Source: Odontesthes bonariensis (taxonomy: Eukaryota; Chordata; Actinopteri; Atheriniformes; Atherinopsidae). From it: a DNA stretch of 64,000 bases. Below are positions 22,980-35,700 of this stretch, piece by piece. Both the position numbers and the translations under genes were made by a program. The notes under the pieces were generated by a model. It made no database searches and was not told the DNA's origin. It saw only the letters and a program-made list of their open reading frames with translations. Where the stretch lies: contig NC_134524.1 in NCBI RefSeq assembly GCF_027942865.1, forward strand, positions 7,985,536-8,049,535, written 5' to 3'. Each line of letters starts with the position of its first letter. Positions within the stretch are counted from its first letter, which is position 1.

Positions 22980-24192
22980 TAAAAAAAAAAAAATCCTTTT
23001 TTGCTCATGTATTCCGTGTTAAAACATCAGCTTAATGGACCCTGACCAGCTGAAGACGTTTCTGTTTTTAACATCAGGGGGAAGATGTAAAGATCTGGAT
23101 TTAAGACCAGCTGTTTGTTTAAAAAGTTCACATCTTCACAGGAGATCCTTGTTCATTAACTAACAGTCACAGTGGGAGAAATGTGCTCAGGAACCCCAAA
23201 TCTTCAGTAAAAGGTTAACTAATTTAGTTGGTTACCAAGTTTATATTATTGCACGAATGTTAACCAAGTGTTGTTTCTTTATTTAGACTCTTTATTTTGC
23301 AAAGGAATTGATCTTCTTGATCGTTGTTGTATTTAAAAAAAAATCTGGACGAATCTAAAGTCTGACGCCGGCATCACATTCAGAAACGGCCTTGTTCACC
23401 CTTTGTGTTGCAGCAGCCTTCCTTTTAATGAGCATTTTAATCATTTGGCTGCAGAGGATGCTGTTTTTTGTGGTTTTCCAGAGGAGTCTGGGTCCATTGT
23501 TGCCGACTAATGATTTCAGCTGCTCAGCAGTTTGGTTGTTGTCCGTTTTTTCTTTTTTTTTTTGTCTTTGTACATTTTCAGGAGGAGGCAAAGGTGGATT
23601 TTCAACCAAAAGCCCCCAGAATTTAAACCCCCTGGGCTTTCCTTCTCAGGCTTTTTAAGTCCTGGGTCTGAGGTATGAGGGGAGATGAGGCAGATTAAGC
23701 ACTCACAGGTCGCCCTCCTTCATAAACCGTTAAACCAGGGACTGTGAACCTGATTTATTCACTCAAAATATGTCATTTTTACACGTTTTGGCCAATTTTT
23801 TATTTGTAACCAGTGCAGATATTAACATTTTATTTATTAAATCCTAATGGGTGCCATCTCTCATTGTGATGGGAAAGTTTCCCGTTGTTGCATCCTGAAC
23901 CTTCTGGTTTGTTGTTTTTCTGCCTCTTATCTGAACTTTTCTGTTTGCTGGCATCTCTTATATAATTATTATTCTCTTATTTGTTTCCATTTCATCATCG
24001 GTACCGTAAAAAGTCGGTCAGTGGAGACACTGAGAATCCTTAAATAAAGACTCAGATAAATGATAGATTAGAGCTTTTGTTGCATTTAAACCCCCCCAAC
24101 CCCAACCTTTTCTGGAGACGGGATTGATGGCATCCACAAATAATCTACACAGAAACACATGAAGTGCACATTTCTCCGGCAGCCCTGAGGGC
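22980..24192. other. Convergent spacer between tinf2 and dhrs4
   Basis: No gene recognised. It should include the 3' untranslated region of leftward dhrs4. Minus-strand AATAAA candidates lie near 23829-23838, but none is decisive. Confidence 0.4.
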
Positions 24193-27100
24193 TCAGAGCC
24201 GACAGCTCATCCCTCCAGTCACTGTGACGGTCTCTCCCGTGATGTAGGAAGCCTCCTCGGAGCACAGGAACGCAATCACCCCCCCGATCTCCTCCGGCTC
24301 TCCGACTCTGAAACGACGGATCGATGTGCAGAGTGAAGCCTCGTCTATGAATGGATCGTGCACACGTTTGTGTATCGCACAGATGTGAGTCACCTTTTAA
24401 TGCAGAGCTGCTTTTTAAGCTCGTCCTCGACGTCTTCGTTTTGCCACAACTGGGACAGAAAAGCAACACGTTAGTCACTCAACAGATAAGAAACCCCCGG
24501 TTTGAGGATGTGTTTGGCTCCTCACCGCAGAGCTGAAGCGGGTCTTGATGACTCCCGGAGCGACGCAGTTCACTCTTATGTTGCTGTGAGCCAGCTCAGG
24601 GGCCAGCGCCCGGGTCAGACCCAGCAGGGCCGTCTTACTCACACTGTAAGGACCCAAACCCTGCAGAGTCAGGGTCCAAGTCTTAGATGAATCCATAAAG
24701 GTTATTTCTCCAACAATACGTCAGGTTTCAACCCCTTAAAATTCCTGCAATATTCGTCTAAAACGGCTAAAAACGGTACGCGCAAAAGTCAATTTAAAGC
24801 TGCTCTTGAACCATTTGGAGCAGAGGGATTAGCGATACACTAATCTCATGATACGATACGATACACGATATTCAACCAACGATACGATTACATCATTTTC
24901 TGGTGGGGAAAAAAAACGGACAGTGTGATTTGACATGAATCGTCGCTGATTGGACTGGTGGTCCGACCTTTGAACCGGAAGGACAACACCGCCAGACAAA
25001 CAGAAACAAACGAACATGTCACAAACGTGAGAGCTTTATGCACTTTATACAACATTTTTATGAACTAATTTATCACTGTTTTGTATAATGTGACCCCCTG
25101 GCATTGTATTTTATCACCTTAATGTTCTGTGTTTTCAATAATTCTAACGTCTGACTTTTCAATAAAGTTTGCTTAAAAAAAAAAAAAAAAAAAAAAAAAA
25201 CGATACTCACGGCTGAAAAATCGATACTTTATCGGGAAACGAAATATCGATATATATCGCAGCATCGATAAAATTGCTCAGCCCTAGACAGGACTGTGTG
25301 TCTTTATGGATGCACGACTTGCAGATTAACTATATCACTGGAGCACATTAACTGGACTTTTGCAACCTTCTGTGAGGCTTCGTAGGTGAGTTGCATAATT
25401 TTTTCTATTTGAGACGGGTTTCACACGAGTGTTTCCTGAGTCTACACTTATGTACCTTTCAGCCATTTCAGGATACAATCATAACTCGAATCTCAAGAAC
25501 TTTCTCTTTCCAACGGTGTATAATGTATAACGTGTGTAGGTACATAGAAAAGGAGGCTGAGGGGAAAAAAACTAAATTTGTCATGAAATATGCAAATAAG
25601 AAAGATGCCAGTTCACAAATAGTGAAATGTTGAGAAACAAAGCAACACTGGGACATTCACACATAAACAAGCTGCATCAGAACCAAATACATCCAGCTTA
25701 TAAGAACATTTAAAGCTGTTAAATTCCTCTAAATGAATCTTTCATGCGTGCTTTAGCCGACCTGCATTGGTTGGTATCCAGCCACCGATGAGACAAATAT
25801 CACATTTCCCCCTCTGAAAGAAAAACACAGACACGTCAAAACGAGTGGCAGAAATACAGCGGAGAGTTTTATAGTCGGTCCTTTGGGTCGGTCCTCTGGC
25901 TCCAGTCAGTGAAAGTGCCGTCATCATCACTCACCCCCTCTTCACCATGTGAGGCATCACCAGCTTGGTCAGGAGGAAGGCTGCTTTCACATTTACAGCC
26001 AGGATCTGTGAAGAAATATAGAACTGATGACGATAAAAACAAATCTATTCAGCATTTAAACAAATGAAAGGCAAATATCCAGCCCACAGCCCTCGTTTAT
26101 TGTGTGCACCTTGTCCCAAACGTCCTCTGTGGAGTCCATGATGTTTCCAAAGAAGGGGTTGACAGCTGCATTGGACACCAAGATGTCAATGCCCCCGCAC
26201 TGATCCAGAGTCTGGAGTTAGGGTGCAACGATTCACACAATGTGACACAATACAAGCCACGAATACAGTTTTATAATCAATAGCTGTTGATTTGAATCAA
26301 AGTGAGAAACCCAGAGGAGAGCGTTAAGTAAAGACGAGTCGAAAAAGCAGAGCAGAATGAGTGAGAGCCGAAGGCCTGAATGGATCATTGGAGCTGGTTA
26401 CCATGACGGTTTTATGAGTCTACCATATGCAAATGATTGGAAAAGCACAGTTTCCACGAAAGGACTCCATGGAGGAATCCGCTGCTCTCCAAGACAAACA
26501 AAACTGCATGCTTGAGGTTTTCCAAAGCACACCTAAACACTGCACAACGCTGCTGAGAAAGTGTTTAAAGGCGGCCAAAAGTAAGAAAAACATTGAGTGT
26601 GTGAGTGTAATGCGATGTCCAGGATGGAGTCAGCATGGCCGAGACTCGTGCAGCAGGAAAATGACCCCAAGCGTCGATGTAAGACTGCGACTGAACGACC
26701 CGGATCCGGTGGAATGACTTCAGCAGAGCTGTTCAGTCCAGACGTCGGAAGAATGCAGCCGAGCCGAAGCAGGACTTTATAGGAGGAAGGGTTCAAAATC
26801 CCTCCTGAACATTTTGCAGGTCTGCTCAGCAGCCACAGGAAATGTTTGAGGTTATTGTGGCAAAAGGAGGTTCAACCAGTTATTATTTCCAAGGGTTCAC
26901 TCATCTTTTCCACCACCGTTATGAGGAAAGCAGCAAAGACTCGCATCTGTCCGTTAATGGATTCGGGTCGTTGCTTTTATCTACTTTTTTTCTTTGACCA
27001 AAGCAGAAGGCTTTGGTAGTTTCAGTTTTTTTTACTGCTTCTCAGGAACGTACCGTTTGAACTAGCTTCTCTCTGTCCTCGCCCTTGCCAACGTTACAGG

Positions 27101-27576
27101 TGGTTCCAATCACTTTGATGCTCTGGCTCTGCAGCAGCGCCACGGCCTTGTCCACGTTGGCCTGCCGCCGGCTGCTCACAACCACATGGGCCCCTCTCTT
27201 GCCCAGAGCCTGAGCTGCTGCCAGACCAATTCTGGGGAGGTGGAAAGGGGCACAAGTGAGCCTACTACAGCTATTATTATCACGAATGTGTCTATCTTGA
27301 ATCTATTTCACACACAATGACTGCAAAATGAGTAGGTGTGCACCGAGAGCCGCCTGCCTTATGTAAAATATTCTGCACCACTGATTTGTGAAAACAGCAG
27401 ACCACAGTCACTTCCTCAGCTGCTGTTTTGCCTATTTTAGGGCAGTAAAAACACCTTTCTCACCCATCTGTGGAGGCAGTGACGATGGCTACTTTCCCTG
27501 CAAGACTACTTTGAGACATGCTTCTTTGGCAGGCAACAGGAACGGATCTAAGAAACCTTAATGCACTCCTCATCAT
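24193..27576 (-). CDS. dhrs4: Dhrs4, peroxisomal SDR carbonyl reductase
   Basis: Eight coding exons on the minus strand: 27576-27464, 27231-27054, 26211-26110, 26005-25935, 25813-25762, 24660-24526, 24449-24394, 24307-24193. All junctions are GT-AG and in phase, giving 273 aa (human 278). DHRS4 is an NADPH-dependent carbonyl/retinal reductase of the short-chain dehydrogenase family. Visible marks are the cofactor loop TASTDGIG, the NAAV motif in [11 protein letters not shown], the catalytic Ser in FVSSVAG and the catalytic YxxxK (YSVSK). The C-terminus ends in CRL, a variant type-1 peroxisomal targeting signal. The first of two adjacent ATGs was taken as start. An acceptor-like CAG just before it suggests a non-coding upstream exon. 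Confidence 0.94.
24829..25290 (+). mobile_element. Poly(A)-tailed retroposed sequence within a CGATA-rich repeat
   Basis: A CGATACGATA-rich stretch (about 24850-24890) precedes about 280 bases ending in AATAAA (25161-25166) and 26 A (25175-25200). After the tail, CGATA-rich sequence resumes (CGATACTCACGGC ... ATCGATATATATCGCAGCAT). This looks like a polyadenylated retrocopy joined to, or inserted in, a known kind of fish CGATA repeat. It lies in dhrs4 intron 5, opposite to the gene. Confidence 0.5.
26212..27053 (-). other. dhrs4: dhrs4 intron 2
   Basis: The part near 26218-26300 resembles the ends of dispersed fish repeats (GGGTGCAACGATTCACACAA). A small open frame at 26427-26717 has no recognisable domain. 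Nothing else was seen. Confidence 0.45.
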
Positions 27577-29740
27577 CACCTGTGAACAGAGAATAATAGA
27601 TTTATTTCATGCAGGCACTCGTCAAGTAGGGCAGGGGTCATGGACTCTAACATGATTAGCAAATGGACGGATTCTGACCTATAGAAGCGTGAAAGACGAT
27701 GAAAACTACAATTTTATTAGTCAAACTTATGACATTGGCTGATAAACGAAACGGCAACACAAATATTAACACATTTCTTTCAGTATTTATGAAGGAAAAC
27801 GCCGACAAAATCGTTTCAACTTTAGGTTTGGACGCAGTGCTCGACATTGGACAAAGTAATTCAACACTTAAAATACAAACCAAGACGATTATCTCACCAT
27901 GCAGCTCATGCAAACTTAAAATCAAGTTCCAGCGAGGAGTTTTTAATAAGAGAACCTCCTGGATGGACCTTTGACTTTCGCTGCATTTACTGTTTTCCGG
28001 GTAAACGTCGCACTGTCAAATTAAAAGCCTTATTTAGCTACTTTTAATAATTTTTTCGAGCCATTATTACAATATCAGCCATTATATTTGATTAAATAAA
28101 ATAGTGAGCATGTCATGACGAGCATTTATAGTAATATAAGGATTTTTTTGCATATTTTCTTCAGCGTCTGAGTCTTAGTTGTGTGATTAACGGTCGAATC
28201 GGTCGTACTTAAACGCACCCGCAAGAACGAACCAATCACACAAGCCGCATGTTGCAGGCTGCGGTTGGCTACGCGATTTCACAACCGTTGGGATTGGTCC
28301 GAACCATGAGACTTACACGAGCGTACTGCTTTGAGATCAGTGATGTATCCAAACCACCGAGGAGGCGGAGCAAATTTTTGTTGTCATCGAAGACGATTGA
28401 ACGCGTATGGCTACAGATTTTCACGCCTGTAATGAAGTGATTTTTTACATTATCATAGACTGGACGTGGACTGGAAGTTTGCCGGCCGTTGGCTTCGTGT
28501 TTTAAATTTTTACTGGTAAACGAATCGTTTTTTTCCATTTTTATCCGTTGTTGTGTCGAGCTGGGCTTTAGCGTTAGCAGCCGGGAGTCTATGTAGATAA
28601 CCAGCGTTTAAAATTCAGCCAGGGTTATTAGCTAGGCCGCGACACGGTTTACTGTGCTCTTATTAGTTGCTGGTTATATTCATATTGGATAACAGTCGCA
28701 TATACGACTATAAAATATGCATTTTGTAGCGAGTTCACGTTGCTTGCTTACACGATGCTAAGCTAACGCCAGCTTTCTTGAATGGTGTTATGCCGAAAAG
28801 TGTATGCCTGCTGAGAAAAGTGTATGCCTGCTGAGAAATGCATCCCCTGCTGGTCCCCTGCTTTAAAGAGAGTCTGGAATGGAATAACTACATTAGAATT
28901 TGTTTACCCGATTAAATTAACAGATGTGAATTTCAGCAAGTCCAAAATTGTCTCTAAAATTAAATTTAAAATAGTCAAATTTCATAGTTCTAGGTTCATT
29001 TTTGGATTATTTTATCTGGGCTACACTGAGTAAAGATTGATATTCATAGAAAATGTCTCCAACCGGCTTTCTGGCTTACTGCAAAAGTGTTAGTCACGGC
29101 CCTTACTTTGTAATATTTGTACAATAATATAATAATAGGTGAAAGATGCTCTAAACTGTACAATTGTGGGATTATCATAAGTGTACTGTACATGTATTAT
29201 TCATCTACATGAAGAAAAAAGATGAACGAATGAAAAACCATTGTCAGCTCAATATCATCACTGTAACTTTATTGGAAAAATGTAATAATCCACACGCCTG
29301 AAACTGTTTACGCGCGCTCCCGCGAATGGGGGATGCATTTCTCGGCAGGCATGCACTTCTCGGCACAACACCTGGTTGTTTTAACGTAACGTTGCTGGGC
29401 GTGGAAAAGCGTGCACAGGTGTTGCCCCTGTCTGCCTGTCCACCTTTTTTTTTTAATTCTTCCACACGCGTGTTTGCAACGTACGTGTTGCGGTTTCTGT
29501 AACCGGTTTTGGATGTACACATGTTTTGCAGGATCCGCATGAAGACGGGGACGTAGAGGCAAGCCGCCGGATCTTGAAAATGCGTCCTGCCCAGAACCAG
29601 CTGTGCCCCGGGATCGGGTCTCGCTGCCCGCAGACACACCCGTAGAGAACCAGCGCGGATCTAGATGGACGAACCCGACTGATCCGAACACTTTGAGTGT
29701 TATAGTTTCTCAGAGACATAACTGATATACCCTTGCAGCA
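27577..29740. promoter_or_regulatory. Divergent region between dhrs4 and efs
   Basis: Should contain the upstream exon and promoter of leftward dhrs4 and the promoter and 5' untranslated region of rightward efs (GC-richer at about 29290-29700). No gene is recognised. An inverted-repeat element occupies 28784-29372. Confidence 0.4.
28784..29372. mobile_element. 589-bp element with inverted ends
   Basis: The left end GGTGTTATGCCGAAAAGTGT is matched by the reverse complement of the right end (GGTGTTGTGCCGAGAAGTGC). Both continue into GCCTGC(T/C)GAGAAATGCATCCCC. The left arm has an extra tandem copy of about 20 bases. No clear target duplication and no coding frame were seen. It lies close upstream of efs. 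Confidence 0.6.
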
Positions 29741-32700
29741 ATGTCCGTTTCAGTGAGTACAGTACTTGTGTCTTTGTATGCACGCATTGAATTTAACTCT
29801 TGTGGTTGCATCACTGTGTTCTGCAAATGAGTTTGAATCTAAAGGAAAATAAGAAATTGCCTTAGTTATTTCATGATGTTTTTATGAGGGCTACCTCCAT
29901 TACAGTTCTTAGGGGGACCCACATGGCTCGCTGGAGCCTATCTGTCCCCTGGGGGGTTGGGTTAGAGAATGAAAGGGGGCCTGACTCTCTGGCTTCGGGT
30001 TGGCAATTAGACCCTAAACAGCAAGGGACAGATGTGCCTCTCATCCCCTCCCCCCAGCCTCTCATCCCGCTCATTACCATTAAGCCTCTGTGTCCATTTG
30101 AACATTGATTCTCCTGACTGTGCTCCTCTTTCTCTCTTCACCATCATTACTAACCCAGCTGGGAGTTTTATGATAAACATGACCTGAACTCTGCATTTTC
30201 CATGTTTTTTTTTTGTTCACCATTCCTCCTCATGGTTACCTGTTTCTCATACTTGCATGTTGCCCTGATCCTCTCTGTTCGCTCCTATTCACCACCCATT
30301 TAACAGCTCTAAACAGTCAAGCTTTTTATTCTCCCGACTCGGCACTGCCATGCCAGTGTGCATGTTTGTTCCTAGTTGGAAGATGTGAGACACATCTGGA
30401 TGTTAACCTCCGTCCATACAGCTCAGTTTGAATTACTGAACTGGTTTTTAAGTGTTAATGAATTCTGCTGCTCTCCTCTCCCTCAGACGGTTTTGGCAAA
30501 GGCGCTGTTTGACAACACAGCAGAGAGCCCAGAGGAGTTGGCTTTCCGGAAGGGCGACATCCTCATGGTTCTGGAGCAGGAGCAGAGCGGCGGGACGGGC
30601 TGGTGGCTTTGCTCCCTGCATGGCAGACAGGGCATCGCCCCCGCCAACCGCCTTCGACTCCTGCAAACCGCGCCACCTCCGGGCTCCGGCCCCAATGAGG
30701 ACTCCGTCTGCCCGTCGCCTGGTCTTCCTTTGACCCGGGCCGCTGTCAGCGGTAGCACGGACGATATAGACGGAGTTTATCGCTCCCCGCCGGCTGCAGG
30801 CGAGGGCCGAGGAGGAGCTTCGTCTCGAGCTGGGGAGCTGCGCAGGGTGGAGGGCCGCCCGCGCTCGCATTCTAGTTCCGGCACTCGGCCAAGACCCGAC
30901 TGGGACATTGGCGTGGCGGGACGTCCACGCTCGCCCTCTCTGAGGGGACGTGGCACAGAAATGACAGGAACGCTTTATCAGACCCCAGTGAGTCCGATGC
31001 CCTCGGCAGCTCAGCATGCCAGACAGCCCGGGGTTTTCATGTCCTCGGAGTCGGTCTACCTCTCCCCCAGCGGAGTGCAAAGGGCTGCCGACGGACCAGA
31101 AGACGCTACATATCTCGTCCCCAGAGAGACGCTAACGGGACAGTCGGACGACTGTTACTTGGTGCCCAAAGGCACACCACTTGCAAGCGATGACGTTTAC
31201 CAATCCCCAACAGGCGGAGCTGTGGCCAGCCTCTGCTCTAACGGCCCCTCAATAATCAGCGGAACTCCCCCATCCAAAGTGAGCCAGGAGACGCCTGGGA
31301 TGTACCAAACACCCACCCCCGTGGGAGCCAACCTGCACAGGCCATCAGCGACCGTTCTGGCCCACCAACACCCGTCTCAGTTGACCCCCGTCAAAGTTAG
31401 CCCTCAAGAGATACTCAAACGAATCCCACCGAGCCCGTCCGCCGCCAGGGCCAAAGCTGCCCTGGCCGGTCACCGGGGCTCCCCTTTGTTGATCCGAGCC
31501 GGGCAAGTGAGAGCTCCTGGATCTCCAAATTCTGCCCGCAAACCCCCTCCACCCGCACCTCCAGTGAGAGGTGTCACCAGGAAAGACGGAGCGCCATCTT
31601 CTGACTCTAACTCCGTCTCCAAACCCACTGCTCAGGTGACTCCGTCAAGCCTGCAGCAGCCGCAGGACAAACCGAGGGGAGCTGCTCAGAGAGAAGAAGA
31701 CCGGCTGAGCAACGGCCTGGAGAAAAGCAGCAATGTGCAGAGCAAGAAGGGAGAGAGTCAGGATTACTTGGGTGCTGCGGATGACCAAGTATGTGACACG
31801 GTTCTTCATGTCGTTCTAGTTGAGCTCATTTTTTTATTTATTTATATTAAAAAAAGTAAATGTTACGTTTCTTGTGAGAGGCGACATCATTGGCTGCCTC
31901 TTTCCTGTATGGTCGGCTTTCATAGAGTACAGCAGGTGTTTTCATTTTTAAATGATGTCTTTCAAATCTACAGCCATGGTCTGATTTTTGTCTTTTGTTG
32001 CCACGTTAGGTGTATGATACCCCTCCCAGTGGCAGGTGGCAACAGCCAGTCCCATCTGCCCTCAGGGATGATGAAGGCATTTATGATACCCCCCGCAGTG
32101 TCCCCCCTCCAGCCGACTCTGAGACGGAGGTAAATATAACTTTGCTTTGCTTGCCGGGCTGTGCATAGCCTTGTCTTATGAGTACTGAGTTTCCACTGGG
32201 TATTTGGATACCTTGAAAAATGTGCTTTTCATATATTTCTCACCAAACATGTTAGTATTATTAGACTTAAGAAGCCCATAGTTTCATAAAAGTTTCTCTT
32301 CTTGGTTAAACTGAAATAGATTCACACTAATTTAGCATTTCAGTCTTTACCTTTTCTTTTCCCCTCTTCCCTGTGGTGTAACGCTGCATTTAATAAGTGG
32401 GATTTCAGGACTTACAATCACCTGATCGTCAAACTCGATGTTGAGTTAAACAAACTTTTGTGTTAACTATGTAAGCAAGTTAAGAAGAAAGCGGGTAAAT
32501 GCCAACGGGTCGATGTCTACAGAGAAATACACCACCACACACTTCTATTGTGCACCTACTTTAAGTATAGGTTTATTTTTTTTTTTTGCTTAGCCAATCA
32601 TTTGTCCATCAGTTTTCAGCTGCTCATCAGGTTCAAACAGCATTAATGTCTTTAATTCAAACTATTTGTGATATAAAGAATGATAATTCCAAAGAGATAC

Positions 32701-35700
32701 TCAGAATTATTCTTAGTCACGTCATACTTGAGTGTTTTTCTCTCAATTTGTGAACCCTGCTGCAAAGTCTTTCTGGAAAAGTAAGCTCTAATCCTTTAAC
32801 TCATTCTACTGTTTTGCTTGGAAACGGCTGGAAACTCTTTCTGGAATCACATCTACACAAGTGAAGCGATTCGTGAACAAACGGTGACTTATCAAAAAAC
32901 GCTTGCCACCACTTCTTCCCGCATTCCACCATTGGTCTCTCTCTCCCTGCCCCCCTCCAAAGCAAGGCCACACCTGTCTCTGTCTGCTGTGGAGCCAGTC
33001 TATCCAGTCCAAATGTTGCTTCTATTTTCTCCCTGTCACACCCATTTCATGGCCATGCCACGGGTGTCCCACCGCCACCATGCTGAGTCCAACGGCCTCC
33101 CCTTTAATCTTCCTTGAAAATGTGTGCCAGCTGTTGGGAGTATGTTTTTCTTCTTGGCCTGCAGTTGCCGTATGTGGATTGCAGACGCTTTGTTAATGGG
33201 TGTGAATGTCTCTCACCCTTTGGTGGTCACTATCTCTTTGTTGTATATATTTACAGACTTCCGGTGGGGTTTTTGTCACCAGAATTGGATTATATCCTTC
33301 GTGTGTGTGCGTGTGTATATCATGGTTTTAAATGAGCCTGACAGACTTCCACATGCGCAAGCGCAGCATTGCATGAAGGGAAACTTGGCGTATCCCTGGT
33401 GGTTTTGGTCATAAGAATGTAAATGTACTTTATTTATACAGCCCTTTACAGACAATCATTACGGTGTACCAAAGTGCTTTACAGCAGGTAATAAATAAAG
33501 AGAAGAATAAGTAAAAACGATAAAATAACAGTGAAAGCAATAAAATACAACAAAATAAGATAAAACAAGATAAAAGTGTCATCATACTACTGGGTATTAA
33601 AAGCAATCCTAAATAAGTAGTTTTTTAGCCTAGATGTGAAGAGGCCCAGGTCAGAAATAAGACGCAGCTGGACGGGGGGCTTATTCCAGAGCCTGGGGGC
33701 AGCTTTGGGAAAAGGCTCGCTCACCCCAGGGTTTGTATTCTGACCTGGGCACTTCCAGCAGAAACTGATCTGTTGACCTCAGAGCGCATCGCAATAGTCT
33801 GACCTTGAACTTATTAGGGCATGGATGGCTTTCTCAAGGTCATGACGACTTAAAAACATTTTAGCTTTGGCCAGGAGACGTAACTGGGAAAAAACTAGTC
33901 CTGACGACATTGTTAATTTGTTTGTCCAACCTCAGATCAAAGGTCAAAGGTCACTCCCAGATTTCTGACAGTTGAACTAAGCTTTGAAGACAAGGCGCCA
34001 AGAAGGATCTTCCTTTCCCACCGTCACACAGTTTGAAAACATGTGCTGTTTTCTCTCCTCCTGCAGGTCTATGATGTCCCCACAATCACTCTGAACAAAG
34101 CCACATCAGACATACAGGTGGAGGAAGCTGATGATGAAGTCTACAGCGTCCCTACGCTTCCTGGTGTCCCTCTGGGGCCGGCGGAGTCCACCACCAGCCT
34201 CTCCAGTGAGGACGTTGGACAGGTCTGCAGCGCCCCCGGATCTGAGCGAGCCGGCACTGGAGACCACAAACGAGAGTCCCCCGAGCCTGAATGTGGCATC
34301 TATGACATGCCTGCCCTGACTGTCAAAGTTCTCCCTCACTCCTCGTCATCCTCCTCCACCTCCACTCACCGCCTCTCCATTTCCAGCAACGGCTCGGGCG
34401 ACGTGCAGTGGAGGGCCTCGCTCTCGAACCTCGTCCACGCCGCTCTGAGCTCGGCCTCCTGCTCGGCCTCCACTCTGTCGTCACGGGACCTGGCCACCTC
34501 GTTGGCCGAGATCCTGTCCACCTGGAAAGCCAGTCATTCGGGTGATCCTCCGCCGCCTCTGCAGCAGGCCTGGGCTCGTCTGTCGGACCTGCTTCCTGCG
34601 TTGACCACCACCGGTACTGCTCCTCCGTCTGAAAAGCTGCTGTTGCTGGTCCAGCGCTCTCTGGAGGAGAGCTCCCTCCTCCTGCAGGCACAGGGACGGC
34701 CTCGTCTGCCTTCCCAAGAATCTCTGTCGCGCAGGCCTCTGCCGGCGCTGCCGGTGCCTGATGGGAAGTCTTCCGGTGGTGGCATGGGGTCCCGTAAAGG
34801 CAGCTGGATCCAGGAGAGGCCCCTGCCTCCGACCCCCCAGCCTAACTTCCCCTTACCCCCCGCTCCCACCACTGTGACTCTCACTGTGGGTTCTGTTAAT
34901 GGAGAAGATGACCCCAGCAGTGAGTATGCAGGCATTGGCCTGACTCCAATCCCAGCCCCGGTACCTACTGGAGACAGCGTTGGATACGTCAAACTGCAGG
35001 TCAGTTAACACTGTGATGGCTTTTTGCTGATATGGAATGAAAACCAGTATCATTTCCACTCAGATTTCATTGGTACCGACTGCTTTCTGTCTCCCACACC
35101 AGGGTAAACCAGAGCCGCCTCCTGATACCCTTAATGAGAACGGGCAGACACAAACTATCTCCACAGAGCCGAGGGCAAGTCCTTTACTTTGTATTTTCAC
35201 CTCCGCGTACAGTCCTCTATCACTACGCAGGCTGTGATGTAAATGTATTTTATTTATACAGCCTTTTACAAACAATCATTACGATGTACCAAAGGTAATA
35301 AATGAAGAGAAGAATAAGTAAAAAACAATAAAAGAACAGTGAAAGCAATAAAATACAACAAAATCAAATAAGATAAAATAAGATAAAAGTGTCATCATAC
35401 TACTGGGTATTGAAAGCAATCCTAAATAAGCAGGTTTTTAGCGTAGATTTGAAGATGGAGGATTTCTGCGGCGCAGAACACAAATAGGTCACTGATTCAC
35501 TGACAGTGCGCTCTGTTTACCAGCGAGCACCATGATTCATTAATCCGGCTTTCAGTAGCTGCTCGCCTCCCAAATGTGGTGAAAACACTCCCAGTGTTTA
35601 CCCAACATCATATATGTTGTGCGTGCAGAATGAGGGAATGTTTTATTTTTATGATATTAGAGCTTTCATTTGGTTTTCCTGAGAATCCAACTCCTTAAGT

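Noticed and set aside
26427-26717. 96-aa open frame in dhrs4 intron 2
   Set aside because: No recognisable domain; it lies within an intron next to repeat-like sequence.
29244-29719. Overlapping minus-strand frames upstream of efs
   Set aside because: Three overlapping frames in GC-richer sequence without domains; probably chance frames over the efs promoter and an inverted-repeat element.
31789-32133. Continuation of the efs exon 2 frame
   Set aside because: It reads through an intron: the GTATGT donor at 31789 and acceptor before 32010 restore the VYDTPP motif.
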